From: Baffinella frigidus
Lineage: Eukaryota; Cryptophyceae; Cryptomonadales; Baffinellaceae
Assembly: GCA_026770585.1 (NCBI GenBank)
Contig: MU646303.1
Coordinates: 176,215-190,209 of the forward strand
DNA: 13,995 nt
Reading direction: 5' to 3'
Of the stretch, positions 1-5,878 are shown piece after piece. Position 1 is the first letter of the stretch. Every line of letters begins with the position of its first letter. The position numbers and the translations under genes were made by a program. Below the pieces are notes generated by a model, which had not been told where the DNA came from, ran no database searches, and saw nothing but the letters and a program-made list of their open reading frames with translations.

Positions 1-119
1 AACCCCAAACCCCAAACCCCAAACCCTAAACCCCAAACCCTAAACCCCAAACCCTAAACCCCAAACCCTAAACCCTAAACCCTCAACACCAAACCCTAAA
101 CCCCAAACCCTCACACCCT
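1..119 (-). repeat. Degenerate telomere-like heptamer block (CCCCAAA/CCCTAAA)
   Basis: Tandem heptamers with C on the + strand. CCCCAAA and CCCTAAA alternate, with CCCTCAA and CACCCTC variants towards the right edge. The motif is the C-strand of the TTTAGGG telomere repeat of plants and many algae. C-rich on the left is the orientation expected of a left chromosome end, but the mixed variants, and the similar block at 10.7-13.6 kb in the same orientation, fit an internal or subtelomeric array better than an active terminus. Confidence 0.85.
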
Positions 120-129
120 CAACGTCCTG

Positions 130-171
130 GCGTGGCAGGCCACGGCGCGCTCCCCCGTGCAGCTCGCAGCG
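130..171 (+). repeat. Direct repeat copy 1 (42 bp)
   Basis: GCGTGGCAGGCCACGG followed by ...CCCCGTGCAGCTC recurs at 308-349 with about 38 of 42 bases identical, 178 bp apart. The unit contains the imperfect palindrome GTGGCAGGCCAC. It lies at the junction between telomere-like repeat and GC-rich block. Confidence 0.75.
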
Positions 172-307
172 TTGTATTTTCGTGGGAAAACTGAGTGTGC
201 CCAGAACTTGGAACACGCAACTCCTCGTCCAAGCTGCAAGTTTTTCACGTCCGCGCGGTATCAAATCAACAATGCGACTTGTAGCTGATATCCCCACGTG
301 CGGCCGG

Positions 308-349
308 GCGTGGCAGGCCACGGCACGCAGCCCCGTGCAGCTCTCAGCG
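308..349 (+). repeat. Direct repeat copy 2 (42 bp)
   Basis: Second copy of the unit at 130-171, differing at about four positions. It lies just upstream of the candidate start codon at 374, so if that exon is real the repeat falls in its promoter or 5' leader. Confidence 0.75.
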
Positions 350-373
350 CGCCCGCCCGGCAACTACTTCGCC

Positions 374-778
374 ATGCCGACACCCGACGAGGGGGTGCTC
401 CTGGGCGACGCCGTGGCGAGCGACGCGGAGGAGGACATAGCCTCGCGGTCCGCCGCGCGCGCGCTCCCCCTCCCCACCGCGACGCTGGCCGCCAACAGCA
501 GCACCAGTGCGGGGCGCGCGGGGGGTGGGTGGAATCTTCCCGAGCCCCGCGCTGGTGGGGGGGGGGGTCTTCCTGACAGCGGCGCTGAGGGATGCGAGCT
601 CATGGCTGGCGCGTCGCTGCGCTCCGCGGTGTTGGGGCGCGATGGGGCCGGCGCGCCGCCCATGTTCGAAATGGGGAGGTTCCTTCCGTCGCTTGGTATC
701 GGGGTTTGGGGTGTAAGGTATAGGGTGCAGGGTGCAGGGTGCAGGGTGCAGGGTGCAGGGTGCAGGGTGCAGGGTTGA
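374..778 (+). CDS. Candidate GC-rich coding exon, unknown protein
   Basis: Unrecognised. An ATG at 374 sits in a strong eukaryotic context (GCCATGC) and opens a frame beginning MPTPDEGVLLGDAVASDAEE. The first ~55 codons end almost always in G or C and often begin with G, as expected of coding DNA in a GC-biased genome. The frame is open further upstream (to 182) without an ATG there. Downstream it becomes Gly/Ala-rich around an 11-G run (557-567) and then reads into GGGTGCA telomere-like repeats (repeated V-Q-G-A-G-C-R), so the real exon almost certainly ends earlier. GT donor-like sites lie at 525 and 529. The N-terminus is acidic, with no signal peptide or domain that I recognise. High regional GC alone could keep the frame open. 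Confidence 0.25.
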   Translation: MPTPDEGVLLGDAVASDAEEDIASRSAARALPLPTATLAANSSTSAGRAGGGWNLPEPRAGGGGGLPDSGAEGCELMAGASLRSAVLGRDGAGAPPMFEMGRFLPSLGIGVWGVRYRVQGAGCRVQGAGCRVQG

Positions 779-800
779 GGGGTTAGGGGTTAGGGGTTAA
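709..800 (+). repeat. Inverted telomere-like block with 7 x GGGTGCA
   Basis: After GGGGTTTGGGGTG come seven perfect GGGTGCA heptamers (723-771), one GGGTTGA, then three GGGGTTA heptamers (779-799). G is on the + strand, opposite to the block at 1-119 and the arrays after 10.7 kb. GGGTGCA is a locally amplified variant of the telomere-like heptamer. Confidence 0.85.
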
Positions 801-844
801 TGGACCCTTGAGGATCGGGGGGTGTTTTGATTGGATAGCAGGCC

Positions 845-937
845 GATGTGATCCGGAAGGAAGCATGCGGCCTTTCTACTGAACAAGTTCCGGTGTCCGC
901 CTATTTTGGGACTTCGAAGAACCTCAAGGTCCTGACG
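845..937 (+). repeat. Dispersed repeat module A, copy 1
   Basis: Starts GATGTGATCCGGAAGGAAGC and continues through GTTCCGGTGTCCGCCTAT to CTTCGAAGAACCTCAAGG. The same module occurs inverted at 2719-2801 and 4974-5065. The similar short peptides read from all three copies (IRKEA..., PVSAY...SKNLK) come from the repeat and not from a gene family. Module B, found beside A in the other copies, is not clear here. Confidence 0.8.
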
Positions 938-967
938 GCCGGTGGAAAGGCGCAGGGCTGGGAGATA

Positions 968-1103
968 CCCCCCAGCCCTCAGACTTGGAGCAAATCGCCT
1001 TTTTCAATCCCACTGATTTGTACTGGCCATCGGATTCCGACGACCTCTGGTACTATCAAGGGACTCTAAAAGACGATTTGCTCCCACTCTGAGGGCTGGT
1101 GGG
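968..1103. repeat. Inverted repeat with 30-bp arms
   Basis: Left arm 968-997 (CCCCCCAGCCCTCAG...GAGCAAATCG) pairs with right arm 1074-1103 (CGATTTGCTCCCACTCTGAG...), 27 of 30 positions, around a 76-bp spacer. TA dinucleotides lie at 966-967 and 1107-1108, the right one displaced by 3 bp, so a TA-flanked foldback element is possible but not clean. Confidence 0.7.
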
Positions 1104-1185
1104 CGGTAGGGCCGGGCCCCGATGACCCTGCAGGGGTTGCGATGTGAAGCCGGCGGGCTCTTGTATTCCTCACGCCCCCCATGCA

Positions 1186-1263
1186 CCACGCCAGAGGGCT
1201 CGAGAGCAACCGACGCCTTATCCACGCCAGATCTGGCGTCGTTTTTCGAGCCCTCTGGCGTGG
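1186..1263. repeat. Long hairpin with internal palindrome
   Basis: Perfect 18-bp arms (CCACGCCAGAGGGCTCGA at 1186-1203 and its complement at 1246-1263) enclose a perfect 16-bp palindrome ACGCCAGATCTGGCGT (1224-1239). The arm sequence recurs in part at 1308-1325 and 1678-1695 (GCCACGCYRGAGG), so it belongs to a local dispersed repeat. Confidence 0.75.
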
Positions 1264-1287
1264 CTGTGACTGACGCTGACGAAGCGC

Positions 1288-1345
1288 CGCCCCCCGCAGG
1301 CACTGCCACGCCGGAGGCCTCGAGCCATCCACGTTTGACATGTTC
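1288..1345 (+). repeat. Local repeat unit C, copy 1
   Basis: Runs CGCCCCCCGCAGGCACTGCC...CCACGTTTGACATGTTC. The same unit recurs at 1661-1709 and, truncated, at 1763-1778. In copies 2 and 3 the leading CGCCCCCC is itself preceded by ATGTTT or ATGTTC, suggesting remnants of a tandem array. Confidence 0.7.
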
Positions 1346-1352
1346 ATAGGCG

Positions 1353-1500
1353 AACGTCCTAAAAACCGGGTAGTTGAGCCTACGGTATTGCCTAAGGCCG
1401 TAGGGGCCTATGGGGGGTCCTAAGAAACATTAGGTCCTAGGAGCCCTACGGCCTACCGTAGGCAATACCGTTGGCCCAACTACCCGGTTGTCAGGACGTT
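1353..1500. mobile_element. Foldback element, family E (148 bp)
   Basis: Arms of about 50 bp: AACGTCCTAAAAACCGGGTA... on the left, ...TACCCGGTTGTCAGGACGTT on the right, continuing through GGTATTGCC(TA). The centre holds the CCTACGG/CCGTAGG-type core also seen in families F and G. A TA follows the right arm (1500-1501), while the matching left position is GA, so TA target-site duplication is possible if one base mutated. There is no coding capacity. MITE-like element, single copy in this window. Confidence 0.7.
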
Positions 1501-1660
1501 ACCCTACTACTCGGTGGGCTTCTAGGGCTTCGGATTTGAATTTGGGGCCGGATTATGGGGTGCTACGTGACCAAATTTACACCACAAATCCTAAAGTTAA
1601 TTATCTCTGGGCAAGTTGACTTTTGTTGAAAGGTTTGTAGTCCACCGCGTGGTAATGTTT
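1501..1660. other. Unassigned sequence
   Basis: Moderately AT-rich, unique-looking sequence with no ORF of note, between foldback E and the second C-unit cluster. Nothing is recognised. Confidence 0.5.
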
Positions 1661-1778
1661 CGCCCCCCGCAGTCGCTGCCACGCTAGAGGGCTCGAACCA
1701 TCCACTTTTGGGCCTCGAACCGTCCACTTATGGGCCTCGAAATATCCACTTTTGACATGTTCCGCCCCCCGCAGGCGC
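1661..1778 (+). repeat. C-unit copies 2-3 with a 22-bp triplicated segment
   Basis: Copy 2 of unit C begins at 1661. Within it GGGCYTCGAAYCRTCCACTT is tandemly triplicated (1689-1709, 1710-1731, 1732-1753; units of 21, 22 and 22 bp). The last unit leads into TTTGACATGTTC and a truncated third CGCCCCCCGCAGGCGC at 1763-1778. Confidence 0.75.
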
Positions 1779-1822
1779 CGGCGCGCCGCAGCCGGCCCCG
1801 GCCCGTTCGACCGCTCCATGGC

Positions 1823-2089
1823 AGAGAGAGAGTGAGAGAGAGAGTTGGTGAGTGAGAGAGAGAGAGCGTGAGTGTGTGTGTGTGTGAGAGAGAGAGTGAG
1901 TGAGAGAGAGAGCGTGAGTGAGTGTGTGAGAGAGAGTGTGTGTGTGAGAGAGAGAGAGCGTGAGTGAGTGTGTGAGAGAGAGTGTGTGTGTGAGAGAGAG
2001 AGAGCGTGAGTGAGTGTGTGAGAGAGTGTGTGTGTGTGAGAGAGAGAGCGCGCGAGAGTGTGTGTGTGGGAGAGAGAGAGAGAGAGAGA
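1823..2089. repeat. GA/GT minisatellite, 46-bp higher-order unit
   Basis: Alternating GAGAGA, GTGTGT and GTGAGTGAG blocks. The landmark AGCG recurs at 1865, 1911, 1957 and 2003, exactly 46 bp apart, then at 2047 (44 bp). The array is therefore a 46-bp unit and not a random microsatellite. The minus-strand reading gives long Ser/Leu/His/Thr runs in several frames, which are low-complexity artefacts. Confidence 0.9.
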
Positions 2090-2438
2090 TCTTCCGTTCG
2101 AATAGTGTGTGTAAATAGTAAATACCTTTCATTCAAGCCAGGGGCACCCTCTCGATGGGAAGACAAGTCTATGCACGCGACGCGTGGCAATAGCTTTACA
2201 CGTGTTCCACATCAGGCTCTACTAAACTTGGGGTATCGTTGACTTAGCCTGCTGGGCTCTGACTTGACAGTTCCAAAAGTTGTGGCCCTCTCGAAGTTTG
2301 GAGCCGCATGGGGACCGCAAAGCGCTACAGAGCGCGTCCGCCGTTCTCATCTAAATCTATTTAACGAGGAGCCCAGATAACTGAGACAGAGCTAGGAGGC
2401 CTCGAGGGCGGCGAAATCGCCGATGCAGTGCTGCGGTC
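2090..2438. other. Unassigned sequence, no gene seen
   Basis: Mixed-composition sequence with only short ORFs and no convincing codon bias, splice signal or RNA gene. It separates the minisatellite from the first F element. Confidence 0.5.
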
Positions 2439-2567
2439 TACAGGGGTACATGTACCTCGCTCATGAGAAACCGCACCCCCCCCCTAGAACCACCGTAGGG
2501 CCCCAGGTATAGCCCTACTGTAGGGTCCTAGGAGGGGGTGGTTTCTTATGAGCGAGGCACCCCTGTA
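2439..2567 (+). mobile_element. Foldback MITE, family F copy 1
   Basis: TA-CAGGGGTAC...CTCGCTCATGAGAAACC on the left and GGTTTCTTATGAGCGAGGCACCCCTG-TA on the right, with an asymmetric centre (CCACCGTAGGGCCCC...CTACTGTAGGGTCCTAGG) that sets its orientation. Six extra bases (CATGTA) interrupt the left terminus after GGGGTA. Non-coding. Confidence 0.9.
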
Positions 2568-2718
2568 CGGGAGAAGACAGAGCCGCGAACGCACCTTGCG
2601 GTAAAGCAGTGGACGGATTCTAGTCCTTTAGGTCCTTTAGGTTTTAAGTGGGATCCATAAACACGGACCGTGCGGGTCGGGCTCGTACGAAGCAATCTCA
2701 TCCCGCCAGGCATTTTTT
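2568..2718. other. Unassigned spacer with a partial module A
   Basis: Mostly unique. At 2631-2650 it carries AGTCCTTTAGGTCCTTTAGG, matching the AGGTCCT-rich end of module A, so a small A remnant is likely. Confidence 0.45.
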
Positions 2719-2801
2719 TAGGTCCTTCAGGTTCTTCGAGCTCCCAACATAGGCGGACACCGGAACTTGTTCTGCAGAAAAGCCATGCTTCCTTTCGGAT
2801 C
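2719..2801 (-). repeat. Dispersed repeat module A, copy 2
   Basis: Inverse of the 845-937 copy: AGGTTCTTCGAGCTCCCAAC...AGGCGGACACCGGAACTTG...TTTCGGATC. It is followed, after 42 bp, by module B (2844-2922). Confidence 0.8.
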
Positions 2802-2843
2802 TTTCGTTGCTCGGGAATTCCCCGAATGCACGAAATTTGCTAG

Positions 2844-2922
2844 CGTAGGGACATAGGGGGGTTCCTACGGACAAGGAAACGGGAAATGGCTTCGGTTTGG
2901 CCTTATTTTCCCTTCGTAGCCC
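2844..2922 (-). repeat. Dispersed repeat module B, copy 1
   Basis: GTAGGGACATAGGGGGG...CTACGGACAAGGAAACGG...TTCGGTTTGGCC...TTCCCTTCGTAGCCC. A second copy lies at 4892-4971. Here B lies to the right of A; at the other locus it lies to the left. Confidence 0.8.
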
Positions 2923-2937
2923 GCTGGCCATATTAAG

Positions 2938-3181
2938 TACAGGGGTACCTCATTCATAAAAAAACGTCGACCCCCTAGGACCACCATAGGGTCCTGGGCA
3001 TAGGCATACAGGGGTACCTCGCTGATAAGAAACCGACCTCCCCTAGGACCCTACAGTAGGCCTATGCCTAGGGCCCTACGGTGGTCCTAGGGGGGGGGGC
3101 GGTTTCTTGTGAGCGAGGTACCCCTGTACTGTAGGCTCCTAGGGGTGGGCGTTTTCTTATGAGCGAGCGAGGTGCCCCTGT
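2938..3181 (+). mobile_element. Foldback MITE, family F copy 2 (outer, split)
   Basis: The left half (TA-CAGGGGTACCTCATTCATAA...GGGCATAGGCA) and right half (CTGTAGGCTCCTAGG...TTTCTTATGAGCGAG...GTGCCCCTG) are separated by a complete F element at 3007-3128. Removing the inner core and one TA rejoins GGCATAGGCA-TA-CTGTAGG, matching the uninterrupted centre GGCATAGGCC-TA-CTGTAGG of other copies. The final TA has become TG. The right terminus carries an extra GAGC. Confidence 0.9.
3007..3128 (-). mobile_element. Foldback MITE, family F copy 3 (nested)
   Basis: A complete element: TA (3007-3008), core 3009-3126 (118 bp), TA (3127-3128). It is inserted in the centre of F copy 2 in the opposite orientation, judged by the asymmetric centre (CCTACAGTAGGCCTATGCCT). 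As the younger insertion it has well-preserved termini. Confidence 0.92.
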
Positions 3182-3198
3182 GGGAGCGTTCTAGGCTC

Positions 3199-3235
3199 TA
3201 CTCGCCACCTGAAGGATAGGGCTGCGGCAGGATCC
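3199..3235 (+). repeat. Direct repeat flanking F copy 4, left
   Basis: TACTCGCCACCTGAAGGATAGGGCTGCGGCAGGATCC-type sequence recurs, diverged, immediately right of the F element at 3236-3356. This looks like a duplicated host segment and is not a TA duplication. Confidence 0.6.
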
Positions 3236-3356
3236 TACAGGGGTACCTCGCTCATAAGAAACTGCCTCCTCGTAGGACTCTACATTAGGCTTAAGCCTAG
3301 GGCCCTATGGTGTTCCTCGGGGCGTGGGCGTTTTTTATGAGCGAAGAACCCATGTA
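3236..3356 (-). mobile_element. Foldback MITE, family F copy 4
   Basis: TA-CAGGGGTACCTCGCTCATAA on the left, TTTTTTATGAGCGAAGAACCCATG-TA on the right (arms diverged). The centre ACTCTACATTAGGCTTAAGCC gives the minus orientation. 121 bp including both TA. Confidence 0.85.
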
Positions 3357-3391
3357 CTCGCCACCGGAGGGATAGGGATGCGGTAGGGTGC
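3355..3391 (+). repeat. Direct repeat flanking F copy 4, right
   Basis: TACTCGCCACCGGAGGGATAGGGATGCGGTAGGGTGCT-type sequence, partner of 3199-3235. The two copies abut the F element on either side. Confidence 0.6.
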
Positions 3392-3439
3392 TAGGGGGGC
3401 GGCGTCTTCTGAGGGTGGGACCCCTAATCCCCTAAAATC

Positions 3440-3544
3440 TATCCCTCGAGTAGCCAGTAGCCAATATGCTCCTACCGTAGGGCATGCGTAGGAGCCTACG
3501 ACCTGGGGACGGTCAAACATGACCCCCTGGCTACTTACGGGATA
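3440..3544. mobile_element. Foldback MITE, family G copy 1 (105 bp)
   Basis: TA-TCCCTCGAGTAGCCAG on the left and CTGGCTACTTACGGGA-TA on the right. The centre has CTACCGTAGGGCATGCGTAGG. Its length with both TA is 105 bp, identical to copies at 10553-10657 and 11071-11175. Non-coding. Confidence 0.85.
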
Positions 3545-3591
3545 TGTAAACCCTCAACTCTCAACCCCAACCTCTAACCCCTGTACCCCAG

Positions 3592-3706
3592 GTGATCCAG
3601 CGAATCCAGTCAGGGGACTACGACTTTGGGGGCGACAACTTGTGGTACGACGATTCAGGAAGAGAGAGATTGTTGAACACAGGCATTGTGAGCCTTGGTC
3701 GGACAG
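3592..3706 (+). CDS. Possible exon of a CAMK-like protein kinase (fragment)
   Basis: A pyrimidine-rich tract made of telomere-like CCCTCAAC/CCCTAAC repeats ends in CCCCAG at 3590, a plausible 3' splice acceptor. The frame after it reads VIQRIQSGDYDFGGDNLWYD. The pattern I-x-x-G-x-Y-x-F followed by W a few residues later resembles the segment after helix F/G in calcium/calmodulin-type kinases (CDPK, CHK2, phosphorylase kinase); the spacing to W is one residue longer than I expect. The first 19 codons are mostly G/C-ending. A donor-like ACAG|GTGACG lies at 3707. The frame stays open to 3846 but loses protein character. No catalytic loop, DFG or upstream exon is visible here, so this could be an exon remnant or chance. 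Confidence 0.2.
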
Positions 3707-3853
3707 GTGACGAGCCTCGGTGGTTTGTGTGTGGGCCTTGGCCTGCGCGGCCTCTCTCCTCCCAAGCGGGATCTCGTCTCGGGCATGAAAACACGACGAC
3801 GTCACGCTTCACCAGAGGGCACCAGGAACCACTCGTCCTTTTTTAACGTGCGA
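3707..3853. other. Unassigned sequence
   Basis: Low-information sequence after the possible exon. It includes a T-rich run just before the F element, and no further exon was identified. Confidence 0.4.
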
Positions 3854-3974
3854 CACCTGAGTACCTCGCTCATAAGAAACCACCGCCCCCTAGGATCCTA
3901 CGGTAGCCCTATACCTAGGGCCCGATGATGGTCCTAGGGGGTGGGCGTTTTCTTATGAGCGAGGTACACCTGTA
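3854..3974 (-). mobile_element. Foldback MITE, family F copy 5
   Basis: The left end is eroded (ACCTGAGTACCTCGCTCATAA in place of CAGGGGTACC...), and the right end is TTTCTTATGAGCGAGGTACACCTG-TA. The centre GATCCTACGGTAGCCCTATACC sets the minus orientation. Confidence 0.85.
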
Positions 3975-3996
3975 AGGCTGCGAGACCGTCCCCCTC

Positions 3997-4118
3997 TACA
4001 GGGGTACCTCGTCCATAAGAAACTGCCCCCCCCCCTTGAACGACCACGGAGCCCTAGGCATATCCCTACTGTAGGGTCCTGGGGGGGGGCGGTTTCTTAT
4101 GAGCGAGGTATCCCTGTA
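3997..4118 (+). mobile_element. Foldback MITE, family F copy 6
   Basis: TA-CAGGGGTACCTCGTCCATAA on the left and GGTTTCTTATGAGCGAGGTA...CCTG-TA on the right. Plus orientation from the ACCACGGAGCCCTAGGCATA centre. It lies only 22 bp from copy 5. Confidence 0.9.
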
Positions 4119-4676
4119 CCTTTCTGACTACAACGCCGGAAGGCATGCTTCCCAAGGTATCACGACGGAGGGGACATCCATGAGGTCCTTTGGGTCCGTT
4201 AGGTCTGTTCGACACATGTAGCGCAAGTCACGCCACGCCCCGCTTCCTCTAAGTGCCTACTTCAATCAAGCATGCGCCCGTGTCTGCAACGTGCGCCTCT
4301 GCGTCTTCTTCTCCTGCTGCGGGGATCTTCGACCCAGATTTCCCTCAACCTGCACACCAAAGCACCATGTGAACCGTTTGAGCCGTTAATAAAGCCGAAC
4401 GAACTTGTGTGTGAGGCTGTGAGCCCCTGGAGGGCCCGGCCAGCTGTGAATAAGCTGGCGCGCCCCGCACTGCGCACCTAGCTGCTAGCTAGCTGCCTGC
4501 GGATCCCATTCCAAGAGCCTTGAGCCGCTAGCGCTCTCACGTGGTCGCATCAAACCGCTGCGCTGGCAATTTCCGAGTGTTTAAAAAATACCAGCACTCG
4601 TGGCAACCCATGACACAAGGTCGAGCACCTTGCGCACCACCTCTGGATAAAGCCTCTGGACCCACGACGCCACTCC
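4119..4676. other. Unique-looking interval with weak ORFs
   Basis: Holds a partial module-A-like motif (GGTCCTTTGGGTCCGTTAGG near 4182). It also holds a 69-codon ORF (4272-4481, start MRPCLQRAPLRLLLLLRG, superficially signal-peptide-like, no recognisable family), and a GCTAGCTAGC palindrome near 4486. An inverted pair CGAGTG/CACTCG (about 4574-4600) flanks an A/T-rich loop. I see no convincing gene. Confidence 0.4.
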
Positions 4677-4788
4677 TACAGGGGTACCTCGCTCATAAGA
4701 AACTGCCCCCCCCCACAGGACCACCATAGGGCCCTAGGCACAGGCCTACTGTAGGGTCCTAGGGGGAATTGGTTTCTTATGAGCGAGG
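4677..4788 (+). mobile_element. Foldback MITE, family F copy 7 (right end truncated)
   Basis: TA-CAGGGGTACCTCGCTCATAA on the left and GGTTTCTTATGAGCGAGG on the right. The last ~12 bases (TACCCCTG-TA) are replaced by unrelated AGATCGC. The loss of one terminus should immobilise it. Confidence 0.88.
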
Positions 4789-4823
4789 AGATCGCTACCA
4801 CCTCGGCCCATACAGCGGAGTTC

Positions 4824-4851
4824 GGCATTTCGAATAAGGCATTTCGAATAA
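4824..4851 (+). repeat. 14-bp perfect tandem duplication
   Basis: GGCATTTCGAATAA occurs twice back to back (4824-4837, 4838-4851). Confidence 0.9.
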
Positions 4852-4891
4852 CCCTTAAGCGATAAGACCTACGACCCTACGGTAGGCAACC

Positions 4892-4971
4892 CGTATGGAC
4901 ATAGGGGGGGTCCTACTGATAAGGTAACGGAAAGTAGGCCCGATTTGGCCCGAAAATCCCTTCGTAGCCCA
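4892..4971 (-). repeat. Dispersed repeat module B, copy 2
   Basis: GTATGGACATAGGGGGG...CTACTGATAAGGTAACGG...CCGATTTGGCC...TCCCTTCGTAGCCC matches 2844-2922. Here B is to the left of A (next feature), the reverse of the order at 2719-2922. Confidence 0.8.
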
Positions 4972-4973
4972 CC

Positions 4974-5065
4974 TTTAGGTCCTTTAGGTTCTTCGAGCTC
5001 CCAACATAGGCGGACACCGGAACTGGTTTTGTAGAAAGGCCATGCTTCCTTTCGGATCACATCAA
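4974..5065 (-). repeat. Dispersed repeat module A, copy 3
   Basis: TTTAGGTCCTTTAGGTTCTT...AGGCGGACACCGGAACTGG...TTCGGATCACATC. The match to copy 1 extends to the GATGTGATCC edge. Confidence 0.85.
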
Positions 5066-5207
5066 GCCCCCCTGTACAGAGGATCGCGGCAGCTGTGTGG
5101 GGCTGCCCGGACGAGATCCCTCGCGTTCCTTCCGGGTCTTGCGGGATCGTGCTACCGGGCATTGCCAGAGAGAAGGAAACGGTGCGGAGGCGGGCGCTGA
5201 ATCTACC

Positions 5208-5297
5208 TACAGAGGTACCTCGCTCATCAGAAAGCGCCTTCCCCTAGGACCCTACAGTGGCCCTATGCCTAAGGCTCTTTTGTGGCTTACCCCCCCT
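5208..5297 (-). mobile_element. Foldback MITE, family F copy 8 (truncated)
   Basis: TA-CAGAGGTACCTCGCTCATCA on the left, then the minus-orientation centre (GACCCTACAGTGGCCCTATG). The second arm decays after TTTTGTGGCTTACCCCCC, with no recognisable right terminus. Confidence 0.75.
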
Positions 5298-5479
5298 CAG
5301 AATGGAGCCGGCGGATTTTCGGCCGAAAAAACGCACCTATTTTTCGCGAAAAACAGGGTTCCCAAGTGGTGCATCCTTGATTTTTTTGACCAGGGCCACC
5401 ACAAAAGTTCTTGAACTTCCAACATGAGAGTTGCTCAGTAAGAAAATATTCTAGAAGGGTAGTACCATGCTTGTACCGG
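5298..5479. other. Unassigned AT-rich sequence
   Basis: Contains the 14-bp palindrome TTTTTCGCGAAAAA at 5340-5353. Otherwise nothing recognised. Confidence 0.45.
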
Positions 5480-5686
5480 TATTGTCGAAATGGGCTTCGC
5501 GCGGAATCAAGGTCAGGTCAGGAAATCAGGAATTTTTCCAAAAATGGACTTTTATGCTATCTTAGGCATGATTTTTATCTCAAAATAGCATCTCCCACCC
5601 ATAAGATGACACGAAAAGGCAAAAAAATGGGGAAATGTTGCTGACCTGACCTCGATTTTTTCCGCGCGGAGCCCATTTCGACAATA
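5480..5686. mobile_element. Foldback element, family H (TA-flanked)
   Basis: Core 5482-5684 with TA on both sides. Left arm TTGTCGAAATGGGCTTCGCG...AGGTCAGGTCAGG, right arm CTGACCTGACCTCG...CCGCGCGGAGCCCATTTCGACAA. The arms are ~40 bp, with a few extra T in the right arm. The interior of about 120 bp is AT-rich and non-coding. It has the structure of a Tc1/mariner-type MITE but shares no terminus with F or G. Confidence 0.8.
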
Positions 5687-5878
5687 AGGCATCTAGGGTT
5701 ACAGAGCAAAATATAGAGGGGTTCTATAATTTTGTGGCTCCGCAGGTCGACCCCCCCTCCAACTCTCTGGAAACTCCCCCAGTGTGTGGTTGCCGCTCGT
5801 CGCTCTGGTTGTGTCACAGGTGTATATTGTGGGCTTCCAATTGGCATTGATACGTTCTTCATCACCGTGAAATTTGTA
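5687..5878. other. Unassigned sequence before the tandem repeat
   Basis: Begins TCTAGGGTTACAG. It contains the right part of a 171-codon minus-strand ORF (5699-6214) whose other half lies in the tandem repeat below, so it is not called a gene. Confidence 0.4.

Noticed and set aside
1-119. True chromosome end
   Set aside because: Repeats are mixed and degenerate and quickly give way to GC-rich DNA; orientation alone does not prove a terminus.
848-1069. ORFs of 73-97 codons sharing IRKEA/PVSAY peptides at 848, 2698 and 4869
   Set aside because: The similarity comes from DNA repeat module A; lengths and frames differ between copies.
1684-2190. Minus-strand ORFs of 134-168 codons rich in Ser/Leu/His/Thr
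   Set aside because: They read through the GA/GT minisatellite, and several frames are open at once with the same low-complexity peptide.
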